Of a stretch of DNA of 64,000 nucleotides, positions 54,600 through 64,000 are shown one piece after another. The stretch spans positions 666,001 to 730,000 of the forward strand of contig JAEMWC010000266.1 in the NCBI GenBank assembly GCA_016490735.1, read 5' to 3'. The notes beneath the pieces are model-generated. The model was not told the origin of the DNA and made no database searches. It saw nothing but the letters and a program-made list of their open reading frames with translations. Position 1 is the stretch's first letter, and each line of letters begins with the position of its first letter. The translations under genes were made by a program, and so were the position numbers. Source of the DNA: Pachyseris speciosa (lineage: Eukaryota > Cnidaria > Anthozoa > Scleractinia > Pachyseridae).

Positions 54600-55830
54600 T
54601 ATTAACACATGACATTAAATTACAACTTTCACCTCCACGGAAACAGTTGATTCTCCCCGTAAAAATCGGAAAGGTAAGACACTTGGTAAGCAAATATGTT
54701 CGCTTTACATAGTGAAAGGAAAAGCATTGGTCACATAAGGCTCAAGTCACAGCTGATGTAGTTGATTCCAATGTTATGTTAATCGAGATAGTTTGTAACA
54801 GGATTTACTTCCGTGATGGAGTATATGCGAGTCTAATCTTAATCGTCGTTTCTTTCCTTAAGACACAGCGAATTATCGCCTTGTCGCAGAACATGAGTTC
54901 TGATATTCATCTAACACATACTCGTTCCTAAACGCTAATAGACTGAATATAGTTCAACGTTACCTTTTCTGTTGAAATAATCATCACTTATCATATAGTG
55001 TTAATCGGCTTCTACCAGAATGATACTAACGCCCTCTTGAGAACAATGACACAAAGAATTAATAATTATTGCTCAATACCTTCAAGCATATATACATGGA
55101 AAAGTATTGGAAAAGCAACAAGAGATGGTAAAGAGTGAAAAAATGTCAACAAAAAGACTGGGAGGCTTGTCCCTGATGTAAAACCACTTTGGGACATCAT
55201 AGGTTCACGTATTTGTATCAATTAAGTTCGATTGTCCATACAGACTTGTAGTTTGTGAGTATATTCTTCCACCCCGGAAAAAGAAATGGGTTGTGTTGGC
55301 TTAATACACGAACGCGTGAGGTATTCGATGACGGGAAGTCTGAAGGTAATATAGTGGAAAACGCATAACGCTCAGAGCCATCTCACTAAGTTAGTATTGG
55401 CACTTCACACTTCGCGGAAGCACACTTTTGGTGGAGAGGTATTCCTCTAAACACTTCCTTTAAAACCGGTAAATTGAATTTGAAGTTCACTTTCAATTTC
55501 CTCTCATAAACAACTGTGGGTCTGTGGGGGTTTTAGCCTCCCCCCTCTGTCTCCCCCCCCCCCCCCCTCCTCCACGTTTCAACAGTACAGTTTCACGAGG
55601 GTAATAGCATGCTGAGTTGAGCTTTGCGGATACGTCTCTAATTGCCAGTTATGATTAATTAAGCGAAAAGGTAATTAACTTCTTGTTTTAAAACCCAGCT
55701 TTTTGTTGCTGAAAGTATATTAGTTTCACCAAACCATGTTAGTTTTTAATGCATTTGTAGCCATGTCTAAGGACTATAACTTACAAATTTCCGGGAAAGC
55801 ATGCCCCGAAGCCCCCTAGTTGACTCACGC
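54600..55830. repeat. Segmental duplication, left copy (partner 58130-59500)
   Basis: The sequence aligns in order with 58130-59500. Shared phrases are GTCACATAAGGCT, AATTATCGCCTTGTCG, GACTGAATATAGTTCAACG, GTGTTAATCGGCTTCTACC, AAGAATTAATAATTATTGCT, TTCGCGGAAGCACACTTTTG, and GCTGAGTTGAGCTTTGCGGA. Identity looks like 80-90 percent. No conserved open frame runs through both copies. Confidence 0.8.
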
Positions 55831-55969
55831 TAACGAGTACTAAGTCATCCCCCCCGCCCTTTCCCCCACTTGTGGCTGGAGAAACACAACATTTTGACCA
55901 CTGTGATCATGACGAATATCGTTGCCGATAAGAGTGCAGACAATGCTAAACCACATTCGATTTGTTAAT

Positions 55970-56246
55970 TTCAGATCTGACCAAAAATTCGATACCCTAT
56001 TTCAGACCTGAACCCCTATTTCAGACTTGTCTTATAATCAGGTTCCCAGTTCAGACCAATGTTAAAGACAAAGTTTATATGCTTTTATTAAGTAGAACGC
56101 AAAACTGTAGAAAGAACAACAAACCAATTCAAGACTAAAGTGCACAACCACACCCAATTTCAGACCAAAACGACTAAAAAAAACCGTATCCTTTGGGCCC
56201 GCACATACCTCTACAGCCCTTTTAAATGTGAGGGAGTACCCCCGGG
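55970..56246. repeat. Second copy of the GTACTCCC/CCCTATTTCAGAC repeat
   Basis: GATACCCTATTTCAGACCTGA, ACCCCTATTTCAGACTTGTC and the right end GGGAGTACCCCCGGG match the repeat at 9353-9770 in the same orientation. The left end is missing or truncated. Confidence 0.6.
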
Positions 56247-56269
56247 TTTAAGGGTACTAAAAATAGCAG

Positions 56270-56345
56270 CATGACCACGCGACCTCTGCGATACCGGTGC
56301 AGTGCTCTACCGACTGATCTACAACAAGCCATCTGGGAGCACGTC
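56270..56345 (-). mobile_element. Degenerate tRNA-derived SINE head
   Basis: The minus strand reads GGCTTGTTGTAGATCAGTCG then GTAGAGCACTGCACCGGTAT and CGCAGAGGTCGCGTGGTCA. The first part fits an A box (TAGATCAGTCGG), and the second resembles a decayed B box. It appears to be a different tRNA-like family from the SINE next to it. Confidence 0.55.
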
Positions 56346-56492
56346 GTTTTGTTGGTTCGTAATAGACCTGTGATTGCACGTGGTGAATATATGAAAATGA
56401 ATATATGAAAATCATATAATTGAACTGCGGATTAATGATTTAATATGTGAATGATCATCGCAGCTATATTAGCAGTTTATTTATTTATTCAG

Positions 56493-56850
56493 CTTCGCCA
56501 GAGACCTGGCAGGGACACTACAACAGCTTGCGCCAATTACTGTAGGCCCGTAACTGCAAACCCTTCCCCATAACCACATTCAAGTAGTCCCCTACTCTTT
56601 TCGAATAGTGCGTGGGTTCTTTAACGTCCCACAGAATCAGTTATGAAGAGTTGTGAGACGGGGCCTACGGTTTATCGTCCTTATCCGAGAAGACTAGAAA
56701 GTCTAACCATTTGCAGATGTCATTACAAAGGCAGCACTTTCTCCTCAATTATTTAAAGACCCTGAGTGTTGGTCCGGCCGGGGTTAGAACCCACGACCTT
56801 CCGCACGGTAGTCCGGTGCTCTACCACTGAGCTAACCGGTTGGCGGTTAC
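56493..56850 (-). mobile_element. tRNA-derived SINE, second copy
   Basis: Matches 37687-38070 closely over its length. The minus-strand head has GGTTAGCTCAGTGGTAGAGC as A box and GGGTTCTAACCCC as B box. It lacks about 30 bp of the middle (GAGATAGACCACCACACCGG region) that the other copy has. Confidence 0.85.
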
Positions 56851-57344
56851 TGCTTAGGTGGTGTTCATAACTGCGATGATCATTCAATATTTCAATATAG
56901 TTGCCACGAAGGAGGTTTCGTTACCAAAACATAATGAAAACAGAATATTATGTTCTCGCGACTATTGCTTCCCATTTAGCCTGAAGAGTGTAATGCTCGT
57001 AATCTGTCATTCAATTTATATTACATTCAGCATTGGTTATATTAAACTGTATTGTTTTCGATAAAATTATGGAGATTAATCCAGCTTGTAGTAAAGATAT
57101 GTCAATGGTGCATTAGTGAGAAAAGTTAGAAAAAAAGGTTTGGTAATGATAATGCTGCCTTTATTTGGAGGTTCCAAAAGAAACCTCCGATAACAACGAT
57201 AAACGAGGCATTGCTTGTAAACAATCCGCGCTATAAATAGGAAGTTAACTAAATAACAATATGCCTATAGAGGTCTGTAGATGTATCTTAAAATTATAAA
57301 CAGACACAAAGTTAGTTCAGATAAACGTTCCAATTAAAAGTGTG
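56851..57344. other. No gene recognised
   Basis: AT-rich intergenic sequence between the SINE and the tandem duplication. A 68-codon plus-strand frame at 56858-57064 has no recognised motif. Confidence 0.4.
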
Positions 57345-58418
57345 CTTATTTTGGGCGAAGTAGCTAGGGTAAGTTGGCGAACGCAGTTCCTGATTGCAGC
57401 TTTCCATAACGACTAGCTTCCGCACGGGCTAAAAGAACCTTCTCCAGTTCTTTCCGTTTAATGTACTAATGAATGCCATACAATATTAATGGAACATATC
57501 CAAAATAGCGAGATATCAATCAAAGGTATTTTCCCCGATATCTACATTAGACATCTAATATTACATGTGTGGGTAAGAGGGTTGATATATGGCATTGAAA
57601 ACTTTCACCTTCACGAAGCCAGTTGATTCTTCCAGTAGATTCGAAAATCGAGAAGGTAAGACATTTGGTAAGCAATAATTTTCGCTTTATGAAATGGTTG
57701 TTTTAAGATCAAGGGAAAGGAAAACGTAATGGTCACATAAGGCTTATAAGTCACAGCTGATGCAGGTGATTTCAATGCCATAATAATTAAGTGAGCAGTA
57801 CGTACACAAGTAATTGCTTCCGTGATGCTACGAAGGTCTATACTTTATTGTCGTTTCTTTTATTAAGCCAAGGCGAATTATCTTATTTTGGGCGAAGTAG
57901 CTAGGGTAAGTTGGCGAACGCAGTTCCTGATTGCAGCTTTCCATAACGACTGGCTTCCGCACGGGCTAAAAGAACCTTCTCCAGTTCTTTCCGTTTAATG
58001 TACTAATGAATGCCATACAATATTAATGGAACATATCCAAAATAGCGAGATATCAATCAAAGGTATTTTCCCCGATATCTACATTAGACATCTAATATTA
58101 CATGTGTGGGTAAGAGGGTTGATATATGGCATTGAAAACTTTCACCTTCACGAAGCCAGTTGATTCTTCCAGTAGATTCGAAAATCGAGAGGGTAAGACA
58201 TTTGGTAAGCAATAATTTTCGCTTTATGAAATGGTTGTTTTAAGATCAAGGGAAAGGAAAACGTAATGGTCACATAAGGCTTATAAGTCACAGCTGATGC
58301 AGGTGATTTCAATGCCATAATAATTAAGTGAGCAGTACGTACACAAGTAATTGCTTCCGTGATGCTACGAAGGTCTATACTTTATCGTCGTTTCTTTTAT
58401 TAAGCCAAGGCGAATTAT
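57345..58418. repeat. Recent tandem duplication, 537-bp units
   Basis: 57345-57881 and 57882-58418 are direct repeats at an offset of 537 bp. By eye I see only about three differences (ACTAGC/ACTGGC, GAGAAGG/GAGAGGG, TATTGTC/TATCGTC). Each unit begins CTTATTTTGGGCGAAGTAGC and ends AAGGCGAATTAT. The last part of the unit is also homologous to 54600-54860, so a recent duplication sits on top of an older one. Confidence 0.93.
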
Positions 58419-59500
58419 CGCCTTGTCGAAGAACATATGTTCTGATATTCATCTAACGCATATTCGTTTCCTAACGGTAATAGACTGAATATAGTTCAAC
58501 GTTACCTTTCATTTTGAAATAATCATCACGCACGTATCATAGTGTTAATCGGCTTCTACCAGAATCACGGTGATACTAACGCCCTCTTGAGAGCAAGGAC
58601 ACAAGAAGCAAAGAATTAATAATTATTGCTCAACACTTTAAAGCATTTATACATGGGAAAGTCTGAGAAAATTGACAAAAGATGGTAAAGAGTGAAAAAT
58701 GTCAACAAAAAGACGGGAAGGCTCGTCCATGATGTAAAACCACTTTGGGGCATCATAGGGTCACTTGTATTGATCCTCCATACAAACTTGTAGTCTGTGA
58801 GCATATTCTGCCATCCCGCAAAAGGAAATGGTTTGCGTTGGCTTAATATACGAACACGTGAGGTCTTCGATGACGAGAAGTCTGAAGGTAATATAGTGAA
58901 AAATGTAAAACGCTCAGGCTAGAGCAATCTCGCTAAGTTAATATTGGCGGTTCATACTTCGCGGAAGCACACTTTTGGTGGAGAGGTAGGTACATGTAAG
59001 TGCGTGTACTGCAGTGCCCTTAATGTTCATTTCTGTATTCCTTTAAAAGTGGTGAATTGAATTTGAAGTTCACTTTCAATTTCCTCGTTTAAACATTTCC
59101 TTTCTTGTTTTTTGGGAAGACGTCTCACATTTCCTTTATTTCGTAAGACAGCTTATTTACTTTTCCTTGAACTTCAGTAATCGAAACTATGGCAAAAGTG
59201 GATTTGCTTCTGGCTATAGATATGTTTTCGACGGGAGTGATAAAGAAACTAAAGGCACCTCATGGGGAGGGGCTGTGGGGGCTTTAGTAATAGTAATAGT
59301 ATGCTGAGTTGAGCTTTGCGGATGCGTTTCTAATTGCCAGTTATGATTAGTTAAGCGAAAAGGTAATTAAATTCTTGTTTTAAAAATCCCGCTTTTTGTT
59401 GCTGAAATTATATAAGTTTCACCAAACCATGTTAGTTTTTAATGCATTTCTAGCCATGTCAAAGGATTTTAATTTACAAATTTCCCCGAAGCCCCCTAGT
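58130..59500. repeat. Segmental duplication, right copy (partner 54600-55830)
   Basis: Same order of landmarks as the left copy. CCCCGAAGCCCCCTAGTTGACTC followed by ACGCTAACGAGT occurs in both (about 55805 and 59485). Within 59400-59570 a short block (TTTCACCAAxCCATGTTAGTTTTxAATGCATTTCTAGCCAT) is itself repeated. Confidence 0.8.
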
Positions 59501-60124
59501 TGACTCACGCTAACGAGTTTCACCAACCCATGTTAGTTTTAATGCATTTCTAGCCATTTCAAAGTACTTTAAGATTTTCAAATTTTCAAGGTACTGATTT
59601 GCTGCAAGAAAAAAGTTGTTGTCAGCCTCGAGGAGATAACTAATGGAGGACATCAATCAGAATCAACCGTCAGATAGCAAACTTGGAGATGCACATGAAG
59701 GAGGTAACTGTCACTCTGTCCGATATTTTCCTTTGTTTTTCAAGATGTGAATAAGCACTAGCAAACTTTAAAGAGATATATTTAGAGACATACCTGGGAA
59801 CTATTTCTCGAGGACAATCAACAATCATTGAATTTTGACGTGGCTACGGTAAATGGATTTTGTGCTTAAGGTTTTATTTTATTTATTTATTTTTTAAGGA
59901 AATGTTGGCCCTGGCAAACGAGGACACATTGGTGCGGACATAAATGTTTCCTGTTTGCATGCGCGCGCAACATTTGTTGCGGACACATAATTGTGTCTGA
60001 GATACAAAGAAAGTTTCTGATTGGATGTTCCCCTGGAGTAGGGGACGGCTCTTCACTATAAATTGAGAACAGGCTATTACTCGTCCCTGTGGCTATTCGA
60101 AATGTGATCTTCAATAATTATCCA
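59501..60124. other. No gene recognised
   Basis: 59900-60000 carries GAGGACACATTGGTGCGGAC and AACATTTGTTGCGGACACA, wording like a MITE end, but no inverse partner was found. A CTATAAAT box-like string lies at about 60055. Confidence 0.4.
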
Positions 60125-60131
60125 GAGAGAA

Positions 60132-60229
<98 letters not shown>
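60125..60229. repeat. (GA)n microsatellite
   Basis: About 105 bp of GA dinucleotides with one early AAA and one GATA interruption. Confidence 0.97.
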
Positions 60230-60230
<1 letters not shown>

Positions 60231-60561
60231 ATTAAAGCATTAAAATCTTGAAGAAAAGTTTATTGATGTACTTTTACTTTTTTTAAATATTTATGCTTTT
60301 TTATGTTTATCCTTTTATTTTTATTGCATTTTAAACATGACCTCATAATAACAGTACAATTGTACTGAAGGGCTATCCTGTATAAACATTCGTTGTTGTT
60401 GTTGTTATTGTTGTTGCTATTATTATTATTATTATTAATATTAAAAAGTCGAAGTGAACTACGACATGCTATACAAAAAAGATAAGACTATTTATAGTTA
60501 AAGAAGCAGGATTATTGAGAATTACCACTTCCATCAAAGTTTATTGGGCTACAATATAGCA

Positions 60562-60575
60562 CTTATAAAGGAAAT
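60562..60575 (+). promoter_or_regulatory. Possible TATA box
   Basis: ACTTATAAAGGAA lies about 50 bp before the ATG at 60620. The position and sequence suit a core promoter for the exon that follows, but no start site can be shown from sequence alone. Confidence 0.35.
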
Positions 60576-60619
60576 ATAACTACTACCTCCTTTTTTCATA
60601 CTTTTGTTTTGCAATTTTT

Positions 60620-60955
60620 ATGGCAGCTGAACTGAAGCAAAGCAAGTCACGTTTCCCAATGGTTTTAATGTTAGCAACCTTAGCAGTGTCATCTGTGCTG
60701 GCAGTGGGTGCAATTTTGGTACTTTATAATTTGGGAATGTTTGATTCTGGACCTGAATTGCCAGAAGTCGTGGAAGGAGAAGCCTCATTTAAATCTGAAG
60801 ATGGCAAAAAGGAACTGTTCTATATAATGATTGATTACAAACAGAAACTCGTTCAGCTGAAATCATTGGATAAAATGACCTTTCCCTACGTGGAGGACAA
60901 CAACAGTATTGCGTCCACAATGGATACTAAAATAGTTATACAGGACTACAACATT
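60620..60955 (+). CDS. First exon of a BRICHOS-like type II membrane protein
   Basis: 336 nt, phase 0, from ATG to ATT before a GTGAGT donor at 60956. It starts MAAELKQSKSRFPMVLMLAT, with a short basic cytoplasmic tail and then a membrane segment of about residues 14-37 (MVLMLATLAVSSVLAVGAIL...). The rest is an extracellular linker: KSEDGKKELFYIMIDYKQKL, LKSLDKMTFPYVEDN, and TKIVIQDYNI. The layout (short N-tail, one membrane segment, a linker with IDY and IxDYN motifs) is that of BRICHOS proteins such as the chondromodulin and ITM2 types. BRICHOS domains act as chaperones for their own hydrophobic C-terminal part. The BRICHOS cysteines are not in this exon, so the family call is inference. 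Confidence 0.5.
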
Positions 60956-61173
60956 GTGAGTTAAAGGAACAAAGATTTAAAAACGACGGGTGCAGTATTT
61001 AGAGATCATGCCGAAACGTTTGCTAAATGCGTTAATGGCTGTCTGAGGTCTGAGATCTAAATTCAATGGAATCTTAATGGTTTGTAAATACACTTAACAA
61101 GATGGATGTAACATTTTGACCCATTCTTTTACTTGTTTATTTGAAAACAAACAATCATGCAACAGAAAGAACC

Positions 61174-61175
<2 letters not shown>

Positions 61176-61233
<58 letters not shown>
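61176..61233. repeat. (TA)n microsatellite
   Basis: 29 uninterrupted TA units. Confidence 0.97.
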
Positions 61234-61235
<2 letters not shown>

Positions 61236-61575
61236 ATTTTTTAAACCAAGTTTGTAAACAGAAACAAGCAAGAATGTTACCTGGAGGTTACAAGCCCGTG
61301 TACATGCTCAATGAGCAATTTTAGAGATGGAGTGCGATCAAGATTTTGCTTGCGAATTGCGTTCGGTCAAAGCAAAAGTAAGAATTCAAAAACGTCTCTG
61401 AATTGCCCAAACGTAGAGCCTGTATGCAGGCTACCTGGAAGTCAATGTGAGGTTCAATGTTGCCTTCTCGTCAGGGTACCTGAAGGGAGGTCTTCTAATA
61501 AATGACAATTCCGAAATAAGTTAGAATGACGATGGGCATGCAATAGGAGCTGCTTTCTTAAACTGTTTGCTTGTT

Positions 61576-61819
61576 TTTAGTTTCGATAAAAGTGGCGAAC
61601 AGTTTATAGACGTCTGTCTTTCAGACGAGTGGGTCACTAACTACACCTGGCAAAGAGGTCTCCATTATCTCGCTGGAATAACAATTGCTTTATTATTTCA
61701 CTGTAGGGGCGCAACTTCTTCATACTTCCAGGGGCTGGAAATTCTACGACACAGTGTTTTTATACAATCCTAACAGGAGATATGATTTCGAGGCATTTGC
61801 TAAAGCATGCCACCCTTAA
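61576..61819 (+). pseudogene. Candidate C-terminal exon of the membrane-protein gene
   Basis: After the acceptor TTTGCTTGTTTTTAG the plus strand reads FDKSGEQFIDVCLSDEWVTN-YTWQRG. In another frame, GWKFYDTVFLYNPNRRYDFE-AFAKACHP ends at TAA 61817-61819. Both pieces look coding and share a direction. A frame change at about 61690-61710, or a small intron ending TTCCAG at 61731, separates them. The phase of the first piece does not match the donor at 60956, so an exon is missing, or this belongs to a broken copy. I do not recognise a named domain. Confidence 0.4.
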
Positions 61820-62097
61820 AGCGGTAAGAGGACAGAAACTCATAGGTTAACAAGGAAGCAAAAACAAACAACAAAAAGGAGTGGTTTGTGGATTACTACT
61901 ACTTAGACTGTATAATTTAACCATTATGAAAAGCTCTTACTGTCTTACATACAATTAATACGTTTTATAACCTAGTTGATAAATACGTGTAGTCAAAATC
62001 AAATGCGCGAGCGTCATTCATATTCCTATTGAAATTCTGATGACGTAGCAGAGGAAATTTCTCTTTATACTATATTTAAACGTTGAAAATGTTATAA

Positions 62098-62290
62098 AAC
62101 AATTGGTTGATGCGTCAGCTGTGCGTTCATTGAGATATGAAGCACAGGGAAGTATGGACAGCACGAAAGATGCGAAAGAGTTGCTCTCACCTACGCCTTG
62201 GGCAACTCTTTCGCATCTTTCGGGCTCTTCATACTTCCCGCGTGCTTCATATCTCAACGAAAGCGCATGCTGACGCATCAACCAATTGTT
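62098..62290. repeat. Long foldback hairpin (about 87-bp arms)
   Basis: 62098-62184 and 62202-62290 are inverted repeats with a 17-nt loop. The inner 21 bp (CGAAAGATGCGAAAGAGTTGC and its inverse) and the outer AACAATTGGTTGATGCGTCAGC region pair perfectly. A few mismatches lie between (AGTATGGACAG against AGTATGAAGAG, GCACAGGGAA against GCACGCGGGAA). It could be a foldback transposon or a precursor of small RNAs. Confidence 0.85.
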
Positions 62291-62625
62291 AATTTGCGGT
62301 TTGTGAAGCCAACCACCAGATCTTATCAACGGTTTTGCTTCCGTTTTGTTTCCAAATGTTACTAGAACTTTAGTTGGCGTTCTGAAAACGACCTGAAAAC
62401 GGGGCTAGTATGGAATAGTACGGAGTAGGATTTGGAGAACCCGGAGAGAAAACGGAACCAAAAATTCCCAGAAGCGAACGACGCTCGCCTCCTTGACTCT
62501 TTACTTTCACCAGCTACCCCGTGTTTTGAAATAATAACCCTTTCAATCCAAGACGAAAGTGTCCATCGCCAATCATATTATAAATGTGCCATTGGAACTT
62601 CTACTTCTTTGATTACGTTTTAAAG

Positions 62626-62727
62626 GAAAATGTTGAAGGAAATATGAGCCACGCCTACTTCCACTTTGATAATGACACTGACATAGATGTCTACCGAGCT
62701 AATGGGCGCAACGGAAGGATCTACGAG
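62626..62727 (+). CDS. 34-codon exon of an unidentified extracellular protein
   Basis: A clean 102-nt, phase 0-0 exon between TTTTAAAG and a GTACGT donor. It encodes ENVEGNMSHAYFHFDNDTDI, then DVYRANGRNGRIYE. It resembles the acidic linker before BRICHOS domains in other cnidarian proteins, as I recall them. It may be from the same gene as the exon at 60620, or from a tandem copy, since a stop at 61817 lies between. It has no visible lesion. Confidence 0.45.
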
Positions 62728-62766
62728 GTACGTTGATTTAAGAGTTCTAAGCCAACGATTCATAGC

Positions 62767-62810
62767 GGAGCTCCGAGGCCCGAACAGCCGCTAAGCGGAG
62801 CACCATACCT

Positions 62811-62842
<32 letters not shown>

Positions 62843-63853
62843 ACCACGGCTAGCGGTATTGCTCGTGGGTGTCACCGCTCAACGACGACGACGGAGTTGC
62901 CAAATAATTGATAATATCATAATAATAATCATAATAATCAAACATGGCGGCCATACTCCACCTGGCCCAGCTGCCCAGCTAGTTTACAGCGTACGGCTTT
63001 GATACCGGACATCCATCTTATAGCCAATTGACACCTGTCAAAACAAGGTATTCGCTGACCAGTTTCTGACCACTGTCACATAACCATATCGCGGGCTCAA
63101 GTTAAGACCTCATCGAGCTCAGCTGTTTTTTTTTTAAGTTGACCGCTGAGCAGGTACTTGCTTCCGATTGGATCGCAGGCTCAAGCAAGGTGTGGGACAC
63201 GCTAACCAAATCGAGGCTCTTTTCGCGCGCTTTTTGCGGCTCGTAATTTCACATTCAGTTGGTTTCTTCATTTTGAGCAAAACAACTTCATCTTCTTCGA
63301 TCGAAGTTTGTCTTTAAATTCGCTTAAAAAACATAAAAATCAAGAATTTGTCAAAAGATACTCCGAAAGGTGAGTTTTCAAGAGAAAAAAGGAAGGGCGA
63401 TCGATTGTGTGGTTGAAAACAGAATAATTCAACGCTTCAAGAGCTTTCACTTTTTACCGCGGCATCTTGCATTTCACCAAGAAAGGTCACTTAACAGTTC
63501 ACCGGTATTAATGGAAGGAGCGAGAAACTCAAACTCTGTGGAAGAAGCTCTTTCTTTGGACAAACCGTTTGCTATTTTTGCGGATGTTACTTTTTATTTT
63601 ACTGAAGCTTACGTATTTTCAAGTGGTAGAAACCTCTACAACAATAGGACAGTGAGGTAAATTAAATAAATTGAAGCTTAACATTTGGTTTAATCGTTGT
63701 TACTTTTGTTCAGGCATGAAACTTGTATTTTTCTCTCGACTGGATATAAATAACAATCATCTGTACTCGTTTTGGACTCAAAGAAGTAGTTGAATGGTTT
63801 GTTTGCTTTGTTATGTTGTTTTCTTTGAAAGCGAACGAGTGATTTTACGGGTG
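62767..63853. repeat. Segmental duplication copy 2, with empty LINE site
   Basis: Aligns with 43371-43886 and 47294-48136. At 63011-63030 the text runs ATCCATCTTATAGCCAATTG without interruption, which is the pre-insertion form of the LINE site at 43882/47289. Open frames here (for example 63370-63660) are broken by indels in copy 1. Confidence 0.85.
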
Positions 63854-64000
63854 TTACTAAAACGAGTAACAGAGTAACGAGAAAACGAGTAACGGGCAAA
63901 AATCTCTAGGGGTTAATTTTTTTGGATATCTCTAAAAACATACAAAAAACAAATAACCAGTCAATATTTTTAAACTGATATCTTTATATTTTGTCTCCTT
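63854..64000. other. Window end; short ACGAGTAAC repeats
   Basis: ACGAGTAAC occurs at about 63862 and 63886, with a shorter AGAGTAACGAG between them. Nothing else is recognised before the window ends. Confidence 0.4.

Noticed and set aside
63370..63660. 96-codon plus-strand frame
   Set aside because: The paralogous sequence at 47.6-47.9 kb has indels that break the frame, so it is not under coding constraint.

Overview
The window looks like intergenic and intronic DNA of an anthozoan cnidarian, most likely a stony coral. It is AT-rich, long open frames occur only in mobile elements, and splice-bounded exons are present. Among these are secreted PAN/apple, EGF-like and fibrinogen-C-like exons of a type I know from cnidarian gene families. 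The species assignment is inference. No rRNA, functional tRNA gene, CRISPR array or bacterial operon was seen.

Layout. 1-8770 is a satellite array of about 89 copies of a 98-bp monomer, with recent higher-order duplications. 8.77-10.5 kb holds dispersed repeats and a Penelope-like element (PLE) fragment. 11.05-13.87 kb and 16.9-29.04 kb are two paralogous copies of one locus. The first carries only a tRNA-derived SINE. The second has been stretched by a 6.4-kb BEL/Pao LTR retrotransposon (17639-24020), a 934-bp TTAA-flanked DNA element with a 250-bp element nested in it (25546-26479), and a DIRS-like RNase H/tyrosine recombinase remnant (about 27300-28550).

The minus strand from about 52.9 to 32 kb holds two decaying secreted-protein genes. 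Gene A has an N-terminal exon (52719-52887), PAN (52017-52279), EGF (51677-51791) and a broken fibrinogen-like exon (41436-42056). All its splice phases agree. Gene B has a signal-peptide exon (38629-38698), a PAN exon cut by a PLE (33498-33729) and an EGF exon (32078-32204). A third signal-peptide exon (about 16558-16625) has lost its start codon. The introns hold a 5'-truncated LINE with 127-129 bp flanking direct repeats, a Crypton-like DUF3504 remnant, a TIR element, a Tigger-like element and a 3.4-kb CR1/L2-type LINE. That LINE encodes a 2A-like motif with a changed last residue. Its pre-insertion site survives in a paralogous copy at 63 kb.

54.6-59.5 kb is built from segmental and tandem duplications with tRNA-type SINEs. 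60.6-62.7 kb holds exons of an apparent plus-strand, single-pass membrane protein gene that resembles BRICHOS proteins, and an 87-bp-arm foldback hairpin. Most coding sequence here is mobile-element or pseudogene material. The only pieces with no visible defect are a few exons.
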